DNA of 18,087 nt from Saccharofermentans sp. (GTDB lineage Bacteria > Bacillota_A > Clostridia > Saccharofermentanales > Saccharofermentanaceae), in contig JAILHX010000123.1 in the NCBI GenBank assembly GCA_024695565.1, positions 1-18,087 on the forward strand. The letters run 5' to 3'. Of this stretch, positions 1 to 6,524 are shown piece after piece (positions within the stretch are counted from its first letter, which is position 1; each line of letters starts with the position of its first letter). The notes beneath the pieces are model-generated. The model was given only the letters and a program-made list of their open reading frames with translations. It was not told the DNA's origin and did no database searches. Made by a program: the position numbers and the translations under genes.

Positions 1-516
1 CTTCTTTACGTCTTAAACAAAATCTGCGGAGTATATCTCACGGTCATCAGAGGAACCCCTGTAGTAGTTCAGCTCATGATCATCTACTTCGTAATCTTCG
101 CTTCATCCAACAACAAAGTCTTCGTTGCCACACTGGCATTCGGAATCAACTCCGGCGCGTATGTTGCCGAGATCATCCGAAGCGGAATCATGAGCGTTGA
201 CAAAGGTCAGTTCGAAGCAGGCCGTTCACTGGGATTCGGTTACATCCGTACGATGACATTCATCATCATCCCTCAGGCATTAAAGACCGTTCTTCCTGCC
301 CTCGCTAACGAATTCATTGTCCTCATCAAGGAGACTTCCGTATCAGGTTACGTAGGACTTCAGGAACTTACCAAGGGCGGAGACATCATCAGATCGAGAA
401 CCTATTCCGCGTTCATGCCTCTTATCGCTGTCGCACTAATCTATCTCGTAATAGTCATGTTCTTCAGCTGGCTTGTATCGCTGCTCGAAAGGGGGCTGAA
501 GAAAAATGAGCGCTGA
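1..516 (+). CDS. Polar amino-acid ABC transporter permease (5' truncated)
   Basis: This is the membrane permease of an ABC importer for polar amino acids (HisM/GlnP family). The reading frame is open from base 1, so the start lies outside the window; 171 residues are visible. Near the visible N-terminus is the family segment RGTPVVVQL. The cytoplasmic EAA loop that docks on the ATPase is visible as [14 protein letters not shown], followed by [18 protein letters not shown], with hydrophobic membrane segments before and after. The stop overlaps the start of the downstream ATPase gene by 11 bases, which implies translational coupling. The substrate-binding protein gene is presumably upstream, outside the window. 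The family is certain; the exact amino acid (glutamine, cystine, histidine or other) cannot be told from this part. Confidence 0.95.
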   Translation, partial: LLYVLNKICGVYLTVIRGTPVVVQLMIIYFVIFASSNNKVFVATLAFGINSGAYVAEIIRSGIMSVDKGQFEAGRSLGFGYIRTMTFIIIPQALKTVLPALANEFIVLIKETSVSGYVGLQELTKGGDIIRSRTYSAFMPLIAVALIYLVIVMFFSWLVSLLERGLKKNER

Positions 517-1255
517 TAATAATGTCATCATTTCCGTTAAGGATCTTAAAAAGTATTACAACGGCGAAGAGATCAAGGCCTTGGACGGTATCACTACCGA
601 TATCAAAAAGGGCGAGGTGGTCGTAGTCATCGGACCTTCAGGTTCAGGTAAGTCAACGTTCCTCAGATCCCTTAATCTTCTTGAGCGCCCGACATCAGGT
701 CAGATCCTGTTCGAAGATCAGGACATCACCGACCGTTCAACAAACATCAACAAGTTAAGACAGAAGATGGGCATGGTGTTCCAGCACTTTAACCTCTTCC
801 CTCACCTAACGATCCTCCGCAACATGACCATCGCTCCCATGAAGCTTAACGGTCTGTCGAAGGAAGCTGCTGAGAAAAAGGCATTGGAGCTTCTTGTCAG
901 AGTAGGTCTCGAAGACCGTGCGAACGCATATCCTTCACAGCTCTCAGGCGGTCAGAAGCAGAGAATTGCGATCGTCAGGGCACTTGCGATGGACCCTGAA
1001 GTAATGCTCTTCGACGAGCCTACGAGCGCATTGGATCCTGAAATGGTAGGCGAAGTATTAGACGTTATGAAGAACCTCGCAAAGGCCGGAATGACAATGG
1101 TCTGCGTCACTCACGAGATGGGCTTTGCCAGAGAGGTCGGCACACGCGTAATTTTCATGGATTGCGGTAAAATCATTGAAGAAAATACTCCCGAGGAAAT
1201 CTTTACCAATCCCCGGAACGAGAGACTTAAGTCTTTCCTGCAAAAAGTATTGTAA
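506..1255 (+). CDS. glnQ: Polar amino-acid ABC transporter ATP-binding protein (GlnQ-like)
   Basis: This ATPase energises the permease encoded just upstream. All nucleotide-binding motifs are intact: Walker [10 protein letters not shown] at residues 43-51, Q-loop Gln93 in [10 protein letters not shown], signature LSGGQ at 146-150, Walker B VMLFDEP at 166-172 and switch His203 in VTHEMGF. The length of 249 residues is normal for GlnQ/HisP-type proteins. Translation starts at ATG 506, inside the end of the permease gene, with a GGGGG run at 491-495 as ribosome binding site. The next gene starts 15 bases after the stop and no terminator lies between them, so the zinc-ribbon gene at 1271 is probably on the same transcript. 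The symbol is given at family level; substrate specificity is not determined by this subunit. Confidence 0.95.
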   Translation: MSADNNVIISVKDLKKYYNGEEIKALDGITTDIKKGEVVVVIGPSGSGKSTFLRSLNLLERPTSGQILFEDQDITDRSTNINKLRQKMGMVFQHFNLFPHLTILRNMTIAPMKLNGLSKEAAEKKALELLVRVGLEDRANAYPSQLSGGQKQRIAIVRALAMDPEVMLFDEPTSALDPEMVGEVLDVMKNLAKAGMTMVCVTHEMGFAREVGTRVIFMDCGKIIEENTPEEIFTNPRNERLKSFLQKVL

Positions 1256-1270
1256 TTGGGAGGTAATCTT

Positions 1271-1900
1271 ATGTTTTGTCAGAATTGTGGTGCGCAGGTC
1301 CAGCCGGATCAGTTATTTTGCAATCAGTGCGGCACCAGACAGCCTGTCGATGAGCCGGCACCCCAGCCTGCAGCAGCAGAACCTGTTGCCCAGCCTGCCG
1401 CGGAGCCTGTAGTTCAGCCTGTTCAGCCGGCGCAGCCTATTCAGCAGGCGCAGCCCGTACAGCCTATTCAGCAGGCGCAGCCCGTACAGCCTGTCGTACA
1501 ACCCGTTGTTCAGCAAGTCGTTCAGCCCGCACCCGTTGTTATAGTTCAGCAGGCGGCACCCAAGCCCGCCAGAGGTCCGTTCAACGCTGTTGCGATCGTA
1601 GCACTCGTTCTCGGCGTTATGTCAATCGTTTTCTTCTGGTTCCCTGTCATAAGCTGGATCTTCTGTATCTCGGGACTGATCTGCTCCATCGTCGCTCTTG
1701 TTAACGTCAAGAAAAAGAATGCCAGAAATAAGGGATTTGGCATCGGCGGATTGATCACATCAATCATTGGTACCTTGATCCTCATGGGATATATTCTATT
1801 TGTCATGCTCGTTGGCGCTTCCTCATTCCTCTCAGTCTTCACGAACAACGCCGTCCAGGAAGCTTTTGCAGAAGAATTCTCTGATGATTATTACACCTGA
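1271..1900 (+). CDS. Zinc-ribbon, Pro/Gln-rich, DUF4190-like membrane protein (paralogue 1)
   Basis: This is a 209-residue protein of unknown role and the first of a tandem family. The N-terminus MFCQNCG...LFCNQCG is a zinc ribbon (Cys3, Cys6, Cys17, Cys20). A low-complexity Pro/Gln/Ala/Val linker follows at residues 25-100. Next come hydrophobic segments around 105-145, a basic loop VNVKKKN at 144-150, and a further membrane segment around 157-182, resembling the DUF4190 layout. The C-terminus is short and acidic. I place the start at ATG 1271 because GGGAGG (1258-1263) sits 7 bases ahead; an in-frame TTG at 1256 would overlap that site. The gene begins 15 bases after the ATPase stop and ends at a strong terminator. 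The ribbon is expected to be cytosolic and the protein membrane anchored. The membrane half most resembles paralogue 2 (SWIFCISGLICSI versus GWIFCIVGIICSI). Confidence 0.85.
   Translation: MFCQNCGAQVQPDQLFCNQCGTRQPVDEPAPQPAAAEPVAQPAAEPVVQPVQPAQPIQQAQPVQPIQQAQPVQPVVQPVVQQVVQPAPVVIVQQAAPKPARGPFNAVAIVALVLGVMSIVFFWFPVISWIFCISGLICSIVALVNVKKKNARNKGFGIGGLITSIIGTLILMGYILFVMLVGASSFLSVFTNNAVQEAFAEEFSDDYYT
1433..1486 (+). repeat. Exact 27-bp tandem duplication inside the linker
   Basis: Two identical 27-base units (1433-1459 and 1460-1486) encode QPIQQAQPV twice. Being a multiple of three, the repeat can expand or shrink by slippage without breaking the frame. Confidence 0.9.
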
Positions 1901-1926
1901 TCTTTGAAGTTCAGAAAACTATTCCG

Positions 1927-1959
1927 AGGCTGTCGCAAGATTATGTGACAGCCTTTTTT
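1927..1959 (+). terminator. Intrinsic terminator after the ABC/zinc-ribbon operon
   Basis: AGGCTGTC (1927-1934) pairs perfectly with GACAGCCT (1947-1954), and a GC/GT pair extends the stem to 10 bp. The loop is 8 bases, and a T-run follows at 1954-1959. It lies 26 bases after the stop at 1900 and closes the operon. Confidence 0.88.
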
Positions 1960-2165
1960 ATCATAAGCTGTGTGTTTTCGAGAATTTATGATAAATCTCG
2001 AGCCTTAAATTATCATGGAACGCGCATTTTTAAGCGTTTATGATAACATCCGTCGGAAAAGTTATCATTCGAAGGTCATTTTCGCTGATTTATGATAATT
2101 TTCAATGTGAAAGTTATCATTGAACTCAATTTTTCATGGGTTTATGATAAAAGTCCGGTTTTCTT
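1958..2165. repeat. Array of four degenerate 52-bp units with alternating TTATCAT / TTTATGATAA motifs
   Basis: TTATCAT occurs at 1958, 2010, 2062 and 2114, and TTTATGATAA at 1985, 2037, 2089 and 2141. Both series are spaced exactly 52 bp apart. The 9-mer TTATGATAA is itself a palindrome around one base, and the two motifs are inverted copies of each other, so centres alternate 28 and 24 bp apart. Between motifs the DNA is poorly conserved, apart from an ATTTT core in the longer interval and TC or AAAG in the shorter. In RNA, 2092-2120 could fold into a nearly perfect 13-bp hairpin with a 3-base loop. A 52-bp period is not a multiple of three, so this is not a coding repeat. The array fills most of the 334-base gap before the gene at 2235. 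Confidence 0.9.
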
Positions 2166-2172
2166 TGCGGAT

Positions 2173-2202
2173 TTGTTTTTGTGCCAGGATCACTGGTATA
2201 AA
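2173..2202 (+). promoter_or_regulatory. Extended -10 promoter for the gene at 2235
   Basis: The -35-like TTGTTT (2173-2178) is followed 18 bases later by TATAAA (2197-2202), which is preceded by TGG and so forms an extended -10 (TGnTATAAA). Transcription should start near 2209, leaving a leader of about 26 bases with AGGAGG in it. The 52-bp repeat array ends just upstream at 2165. Confidence 0.65.
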
Positions 2203-2234
2203 GCATGCGAAAACACTTACAGGAGGAATCATTT

Positions 2235-2873
2235 ATGTTTTGCGTATCATGTGGAAAACAAGTACCTGACGGACAGGCTTTCTGCTCTTACTGCGGTGCG
2301 CCCCAGCCACAGGAACCCCAAGCTCCCGTTGCCCAGGCAGCACCCGTACAGGCAGAGCCCGTAGCTCAGCCGGTCGTTCAGCCTGCACCACAACCCGTAG
2401 CACAACCCGTAGCACAACCAGTAGCACAACCAGTAGCACAGCCGGTAGTTCAACCTGTTGCTCAGCCCGTAGCACAGCCTGCTCCGGTAACAGTCGCTCA
2501 AGCGGCACCCGTAGTTGAAGCCGCACCCGAAAAGCAGTCCAATGGTGTTGCAGTCGCAGGTCTCGTATTCGGAATCCTTGCTCTCATTCTGGGATGGATT
2601 CCGGTACTCGGATGGATCTTCTGTATTGTAGGTATAATCTGCTCGATCGTAGGTATGGTCAATGTCAAGAAAAAGAATTCCGGAAAAGCTCCTTCTATTA
2701 TAGGATTGATCACTTCAATTGTCGGAATTGTCGTTACCCTCATACTCACAATCGCTGCAGTAATAGTGTTTGGTATGGGCACATATATAAACAGAGCTAG
2801 TGATGCAGCTGAACAGGTTAGACAACATAATGCTGATATTGAGGAAATATACGGAGATTTATACGATACCTGA
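2235..2873 (+). CDS. Zinc-ribbon, AQPV-repeat, DUF4190-like membrane protein (paralogue 2)
   Basis: This is a 212-residue paralogue of the gene at 1271. It has a zinc ribbon (Cys3, Cys6, Cys17, Cys20), a linker at about 25-100 dominated by VAQP repeats, hydrophobic segments at about 104-142, a basic VNVKKKN loop, another membrane segment at about 152-180, and an acidic tail ending EEIYGDLYDT. I chose ATG 2235 because AGGAGG (2221-2226) lies 8 bases ahead. An in-frame ATG at 2205 would sit upstream of the predicted transcription start and read through the ribosome binding site. The gene has its own promoter and its own terminator, so it is monocistronic, unlike its neighbours. It is preceded by the 52-bp repeat array, which may regulate it. 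Function unknown. Confidence 0.85.
   Translation: MFCVSCGKQVPDGQAFCSYCGAPQPQEPQAPVAQAAPVQAEPVAQPVVQPAPQPVAQPVAQPVAQPVAQPVVQPVAQPVAQPAPVTVAQAAPVVEAAPEKQSNGVAVAGLVFGILALILGWIPVLGWIFCIVGIICSIVGMVNVKKKNSGKAPSIIGLITSIVGIVVTLILTIAAVIVFGMGTYINRASDAAEQVRQHNADIEEIYGDLYDT
2394..2477 (+). repeat. 12-bp minisatellite encoding PVAQ repeats
   Basis: There are seven head-to-tail 12-base units. The first four (2394-2441) are nearly identical to CCCGTAGCACAA; later ones diverge at synonymous or Ala/Val positions. Each unit adds four residues, so copy number changes would alter linker length in frame. Confidence 0.85.
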
Positions 2874-2897
2874 TATTCGTTATTTTCGATTGTTTTC

Positions 2898-2930
2898 GAG
2901 CGGTCTCATAACATATGGGGCCGCTCTTTT
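2898..2930 (+). terminator. Intrinsic terminator after the gene at 2235
   Basis: GAGCGGTCTC (2898-2907) pairs with GGGGCCGCTC (2917-2926) over 10 bp, including two G-T pairs. The loop is 9 bases and TTTT follows. It lies 24 bases after the stop codon. Confidence 0.82.
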
Positions 2931-2973
2931 AATATAAGGAAAACTTTATTTTTTGTGATAAAATTACAAGTGG

Positions 2974-3035
2974 AACACTTTGGACTTTTTCTATATAGAA
3001 CTGAATAACTTTGGATTTTTTCTTTAGGAAAATTA
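2974..3035 (+). repeat. Two 31-bp direct repeats upstream of the gene at 3057
   Basis: ACTTTGGACTTTTTCT (from 2977) recurs 31 bases later as ACTTTGGATTTTTTCT (from 3008). Flanking bases are partly conserved (ATATAGAA against TTTAGGAA). The pair occupies the space where a promoter is expected, and I found no convincing -35/-10 pair there. They may be activator sites or a duplicated promoter element. Confidence 0.6.
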
Positions 3036-3056
3036 CGCGTTACGGAGGGGTAGATT

Positions 3057-3836
3057 ATGTATTGCGAATCATGCGGTAACTTCGTTCCTGACGGCCAGGC
3101 TTTTTGCGCTAACTGCGGAGCTCCGGCAGCGGCAGCACAAAGAGCTGCAGCTCCCGTTACTCAGGCAGCACCTGCAGCGGCTCAGCCCGTTGTTCAACAG
3201 ACCCAGCCTGTTCAGCAGGCTCAGCCCGTAGTTCAGCAGACACAGCCTGTTTACCAGCAGCCTGTATATCAGCAGCCCGTTGTCCAGCCGGTTGTTCAGC
3301 CTGTATATCAGCAGCCTGTCTACACTACTCCTGCTCCTACGGTTATCGTTCAGCAGCCGGCAGTTGCAGCTCAGCCTCAGGCTAAGCCCGAGCCCAAGAG
3401 GGGTAACGGTCCCGCTACAGCAGGACTTACCTTCGGTATCCTTACATTTTTATTCAGCTTCACATCATATTTTGTCAGCCTCTTTGCGCTTCTCGGATTG
3501 ATCTTCTCCATCGTTGGTCTTTGCAAGAAGAATGCACCCGGTAAGGGTAAAGCTGTCGCAGGTCTTATCCTCACAGTATTAGGCGTTATAGGTGCTTTTA
3601 TTTTCGCATTGGTAATATGGCCCTTAATCTTGGGAGCAATAGGAATGGGTATAGATTCATTAGTAGAGGATTTCGAAGACGAATTCTCCTTTGATGAAGA
3701 TGTTTTTTATGACACTTCTTATTCAGACTCCGGCCTTGATAATGACAGTTACTATATCAGCGGCGACTTCGCAAACACAGACAAGGGTTATGTTTGCGGC
3801 GTTCTTCACATCGACGGTTTCATTGTAGAGTTTTAA
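3057..3836 (+). CDS. Zinc-ribbon, Gln/Pro-rich, DUF4190-like membrane protein (paralogue 3)
   Basis: This 259-residue protein has the same architecture as its upstream relatives but a longer tail. A zinc ribbon MYCESCG...FCANCG (Cys3, Cys6, Cys17, Cys20) is followed by a linker of PVVQ, QQTQPV and PVYQQ repeats to about residue 115. A DUF4190-like membrane region at about 118-198 has a charged loop CKKNAPGKGK at 156-165. The C-terminal tail (about 200-259) is acidic and Tyr-rich and ends VLHIDGFIVEF. GGAGGGG at 3044-3050 supports ATG 3057. The next gene follows after 15 bases and ends in a similar sequence (VHVDGYEVSF), so these two are the closest pair and probably cotranscribed. Function unknown; a membrane-anchored scaffold or sensor is only a guess. 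Confidence 0.85.
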   Translation: MYCESCGNFVPDGQAFCANCGAPAAAAQRAAAPVTQAAPAAAQPVVQQTQPVQQAQPVVQQTQPVYQQPVYQQPVVQPVVQPVYQQPVYTTPAPTVIVQQPAVAAQPQAKPEPKRGNGPATAGLTFGILTFLFSFTSYFVSLFALLGLIFSIVGLCKKNAPGKGKAVAGLILTVLGVIGAFIFALVIWPLILGAIGMGIDSLVEDFEDEFSFDEDVFYDTSYSDSGLDNDSYYISGDFANTDKGYVCGVLHIDGFIVEF

Positions 3837-3851
3837 TTCGGAGAGAAATAG

Positions 3852-4652
3852 ATGTATTGCGAATCATGTGGCAACTTCATAGAAGACGGTATGGCATTCT
3901 GCGAGAACTGCGGATCACCGGCACCTGCAGTTGAAGCACCGGCAGCTGAGGCTTCGGTAGTTGAGGCTAAAGCAGTTGAAGCGGTTCCCGCGGCAGCACC
4001 CGCACCGGCACCGGCACCCGCTCCTGCGCCCTACGAACCTGCACCTGTCACACCCATAATGGCAGCACCTGTGGTTCAGCCTGTCCAACCGGTATACGAA
4101 CAGCCCCAATATCAACAGCCTGCCTATCAGCCCGCATATCAGCAGCCAATATACCAGCAGCCGATGTACCAGCCTGTTTATCAGCAGCCTACGATCATCT
4201 ATACCCAGCCGGTAATTACTCCACGTGAACCCAAGAAGGTTAACGTTATGGCCACGGCCGGTCTCGTATTCGGTATTCTCACTCTGGCATTTTGCTGGAC
4301 CTGGGTATACAGCTGGATTTCTACCACTATATTCGGACTTTTGGCTCTGGTATTCTCGATCATCGGACTCGTCAGAAAGAATCTCGGCGGCAAGGGACGT
4401 GCTATTGCCGGTCTTGTGTGCGCAGGTCTCGGCATCTTAGGTACCATCCTCTTCTGGGTGCTTATTTTTGGCTTAGTCTTAAGTTCTTCAGAGTTGGAAG
4501 AAGCAATGTATGATGATTCTGACTTATACAGCACCGCCTGCGGTGAAGCTGACAGTCATGTGTCCTTCCTAGAAGACGATATTGAATTTGATAACTACGG
4601 CAATATCTCATCCGGCACGGTTCATGTTGACGGATACGAAGTTAGTTTCTGA
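3852..4652 (+). CDS. Zinc-ribbon, Ala/Pro/Tyr/Gln-rich, DUF4190-like membrane protein (paralogue 4)
   Basis: This 266-residue paralogue starts with MYCESCGNF...AFCENCG (four zinc-ligand Cys at 3, 6, 17 and 20). The linker is first Ala/Glu-rich, then a run of Ala-Pro, then YQQP repeats, ending near residue 125. Membrane segments lie at about 132-172 and 185-211, separated by a basic loop VRKNLGGKGR. The tail is acidic and its last residues GTVHVDGYEVSF match the tail of paralogue 3. GGAGAG at 3840-3845 is the ribosome binding site for ATG 3852. The gene lies 15 bases after paralogue 3 and 15 bases before the truncated copy at 4668, so all three form one transcription unit. Function unknown. 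Confidence 0.85.
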   Translation: MYCESCGNFIEDGMAFCENCGSPAPAVEAPAAEASVVEAKAVEAVPAAAPAPAPAPAPAPYEPAPVTPIMAAPVVQPVQPVYEQPQYQQPAYQPAYQQPIYQQPMYQPVYQQPTIIYTQPVITPREPKKVNVMATAGLVFGILTLAFCWTWVYSWISTTIFGLLALVFSIIGLVRKNLGGKGRAIAGLVCAGLGILGTILFWVLIFGLVLSSSELEEAMYDDSDLYSTACGEADSHVSFLEDDIEFDNYGNISSGTVHVDGYEVSF

Positions 4653-4667
4653 TTGAAGGTCTGATCA

Positions 4668-4802
4668 ATGTATTGCGAGTCTTGCGGTTCATTTATTCAG
4701 GATGGAGATGCATTCTGCTCAGCCTGCGGAGCGCCTGTGCCCAAGGATATACCTGCAGCAGCATCTGAACCGGTTGCTGCTCTTCAGATAAGACCTTCTT
4801 AA
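4668..4802 (+). CDS. 44-residue stand-alone zinc ribbon, truncated paralogue 5
   Basis: This short open frame begins MYCESCGSF...AFCSACGAP, nearly identical to the ribbons of paralogues 3 and 4, with all four Cys kept. It ends after a few linker residues (last residues LQIRPS), with no membrane region. GAAGG at 4655-4659 gives a plausible ribosome binding site 8 bases ahead, and the 15-base gap from the previous gene equals that of the other copies. The stop is formed by TTAA at 4799-4802, which also supplies the stop of the convergent trmL gene. It may be a working microprotein or a remnant cut off where the array abuts trmL; the intact ribbon and start favour expression, but purifying selection cannot be judged here. 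Confidence 0.6.
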   Translation: MYCESCGSFIQDGDAFCSACGAPVPKDIPAAASEPVAALQIRPS

Positions 4803-5362
4803 CCGCGCTTTCTTCTCAAGGTCTCGTCGTAAGAATAATTCTCTTCTAAGAAATCTTCGCCTTTCTGCTCTTCGGTAAACGACAGTCCCGGATAACCTAA
4901 CTGTCTTAAGACTTCGTAGATCGCGACTGCGCATGCGTTGCTGACGTTAAGACAGCGGCAGTCTGCATTCATCGGGATCCTGAAGCAACGGTCAAGATTA
5001 GCCCTTAAGATCTCACCCGGAATACCGGTGCTCTCCTTGCCGAAGATCAGATAGATTTTCGCGTTCTCGGAAGCCATCTTGAAGTCGATGTCAGAAGGCG
5101 GCACTTTGCCGTAACGCGTCATGAAGAAATACTCGCCGTCGTTCTTATCAGCAAAGTCCTGCCACGAATCGTAGAGCGTGTATTCCGCCCAAGTGATGTG
5201 GTTGGTGGATGCTCTTCTGAACTCCGGATTATCTATGTCAAAACCTACGGGGCCGATGATGTGAAGCGTTGCTCCCGTGGCCACGCACGTGCGCATGATG
5301 TTGCCTGTATTCTGCGGTATCTCGGGTTCGAAAAGAACCACATTAACGATTTCCTGACTCAT
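4799..5362 (-). CDS. trmL: tRNA (cytidine/uridine-34 2'-O)-methyltransferase, SPOUT family
   Basis: This enzyme methylates the 2'-OH of the wobble nucleotide in certain leucine tRNAs, using S-adenosylmethionine. The SPOUT trefoil-knot motifs are all present: EPEIPQNTGNIMR at residues 12-24, FGKESTGIP at 107-115, RIPM at 128-131, and CLNVSNACAVAIYEVLRQ at 137-154. Its 187 residues exceed the roughly 155-160 usual for TrmL because of a charged C-terminal extension after YPGL. ATG 5362 follows a weak AGGAAAG-type site and lies 15 bases after the stop of the membrane protein gene upstream, so the two are probably cotranscribed. The 3' end overlaps the convergent zinc-ribbon stub by three bases, with no terminator between them. 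Confidence 0.93.
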   Translation of the reverse strand: MSQEIVNVVLFEPEIPQNTGNIMRTCVATGATLHIIGPVGFDIDNPEFRRASTNHITWAEYTLYDSWQDFADKNDGEYFFMTRYGKVPPSDIDFKMASENAKIYLIFGKESTGIPGEILRANLDRCFRIPMNADCRCLNVSNACAVAIYEVLRQLGYPGLSFTEEQKGEDFLEENYSYDETLRRKRG

Positions 5363-5377
5363 AGTTCTTTGCTTTCC

Positions 5378-6409
5378 TCAGCCCTGAAACTTTTCGATAG
5401 CATCGCGAAGCCTTGCGATAAGTTTTCTTTCAGCTTCTCTCTCGGTGCCGACGGAGAAAGTTTCTATCCCTTCCTCTGCTGCTCTTAAGCATTCTCTGGC
5501 CTTCCCGACATTGCCGAAACAGTTAAGTTCATAGAAACCCTTTATTCGCATGCTGTTGGATTCCGTGTCCTTGACCAGTGAATCACCCGCTCTCGAGTAA
5601 TAATCCTTCGCTTTATCGGGATCAAAATATAACGTCGAATAATAATACGCGAGGTCTCCATAAATGAACCTGTCGAGCCTGGTGTCTGCCATAGGATTTA
5701 ACACCTGCTCTACCTCGCCTACTGCTGCAGCCATCTTATCAAACTGCTCCGTGTCATCCAGATACATAAAATAGAAAGGAAAGTACATCTTCTTCTCAAG
5801 AATGGTAGCTTTCTTAAAGTGCAGTTCCGGAATAGATTTAAGCTCCATTTTCTCAAACGGAACGCCTGCTCTGATCATCGATACTGCTGACTGCTGGTAA
5901 CCGCTCAGAGAATTCTTATTGTTAATCTTAAACAGAACATAAGCGGTCACTCCTACCCTTATAATTGCAAAAACCAGGTAAGACAAACCGAATTCGACAG
6001 CAGCTGAAGCGAGCAGTTCAACCGGGATATTCACGCCGCCCGCAAGACCTGCTACAAACACACCAACAGCAACAATGAGACCTGCGGCAGCGATCAGGAT
6101 CATGCAGACGCTCTCATTAGCTTTCATCTGCTTGGAGCTCAAATTGCCGCACTTCTCCAGATTCACGGCAAGATAAGCACTGAATGCTAACCCGGGCTTG
6201 TGGCCGATATACTCCCACTTGCCGGTCTTCTTCTTCTCCCACTTAAATCCAAGCGCAGTAAACTCAACAATCTTGCCCTTAAACATCGGTGCAAAGACAA
6301 AATGGAAAGCCGAACTGACAAGCGATCCAATAAAATACGCAAGCAACGCCACGAATAAAAATACAAACGGGTTATATGTAAGATCCAATAATTCGCTGAT
6401 ATTTCTCAT
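5378..6409 (-). CDS. Membrane protein with cytosolic helical C-terminal domain, unrecognised
   Basis: This 343-residue protein has a hydrophobic segment at about 14-40, a short soluble stretch with GFKWEKKKTGKWEYIGHKPG, two long hydrophobic segments at about 101-125 and 131-162, and then a soluble C-terminal half of about 180 residues. That half has helical, TPR-like spacing (YYYSTLYFDPDKAKDYYSRA and similar). The layout and the segment GKIVEFTALGF vaguely recall M50-type membrane proteases, but there is no HExxH, so I do not call it a protease. I choose ATG 6409 rather than the in-frame ATG at 6487: AGGTGG lies just ahead of it, and a TTGTCA/CATAAT promoter predicts a start near 6433. It is cotranscribed with trmL. 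Confidence 0.7.
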   Translation of the reverse strand: MRNISELLDLTYNPFVFLFVALLAYFIGSLVSSAFHFVFAPMFKGKIVEFTALGFKWEKKKTGKWEYIGHKPGLAFSAYLAVNLEKCGNLSSKQMKANESVCMILIAAAGLIVAVGVFVAGLAGGVNIPVELLASAAVEFGLSYLVFAIIRVGVTAYVLFKINNKNSLSGYQQSAVSMIRAGVPFEKMELKSIPELHFKKATILEKKMYFPFYFMYLDDTEQFDKMAAAVGEVEQVLNPMADTRLDRFIYGDLAYYYSTLYFDPDKAKDYYSRAGDSLVKDTESNSMRIKGFYELNCFGNVGKARECLRAAEEGIETFSVGTEREAERKLIARLRDAIEKFQG

Positions 6410-6439
6410 AGTTCCACCTGACAGTTTTTTTATCTTTGT

Positions 6440-6469
6440 ATTATGGCATGAATCAATTATATCTGACAA
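6440..6469 (-). promoter_or_regulatory. Promoter for the membrane protein/trmL operon
   Basis: On the minus strand TTGTCA (6469-6464) and CATAAT (6445-6440) are separated by 18 bases. Transcription would begin near 6433, about 24 bases before ATG 6409. Confidence 0.55.
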
Positions 6470-6489
6470 CAACTCCGGCAGATACATAG

Positions 6490-6495
6490 TATAAT
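6490..6495 (+). promoter_or_regulatory. -10 element for the MFS gene
   Basis: A perfect TATAAT lies 29 bases before ATG 6525. No good -35 is seen at the expected distance, so activation may be needed. It is divergent from the promoter at 6440-6469. Confidence 0.45.
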
Positions 6496-6524
6496 GCTCA
6501 CATTAAAAAAGCAGGCGGGTTCCC

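Noticed and set aside
1958..2165. Possible CRISPR array
   Set aside because: The period is constant, but the conserved parts are only 7-10 bases and inverted relative to each other; a CRISPR repeat would be a 24-37 base identical block, and no cas gene is present.
1958..2165. Fur/PerR/Zur-type boxes because of TGATAA and TTATCA half-sites
   Set aside because: Those regulators need inverted half-sites about one base apart; here opposing half-sites are 15-20 bases apart.
2233..2526. Long antisense open frames opposite the Pro/Gln-rich linkers
   Set aside because: The repetitive, stop-poor codon pattern of the linkers keeps the opposite strand open; there is no ribosome binding site and the composition (Leu/Arg/Val runs) is that of a mirror image.
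5378..6409. M50 site-2-type membrane protease
   Set aside because: The hydrophobic layout and GKIVEFTALGF are faintly similar, but HExxH and the later Asp motif are absent.
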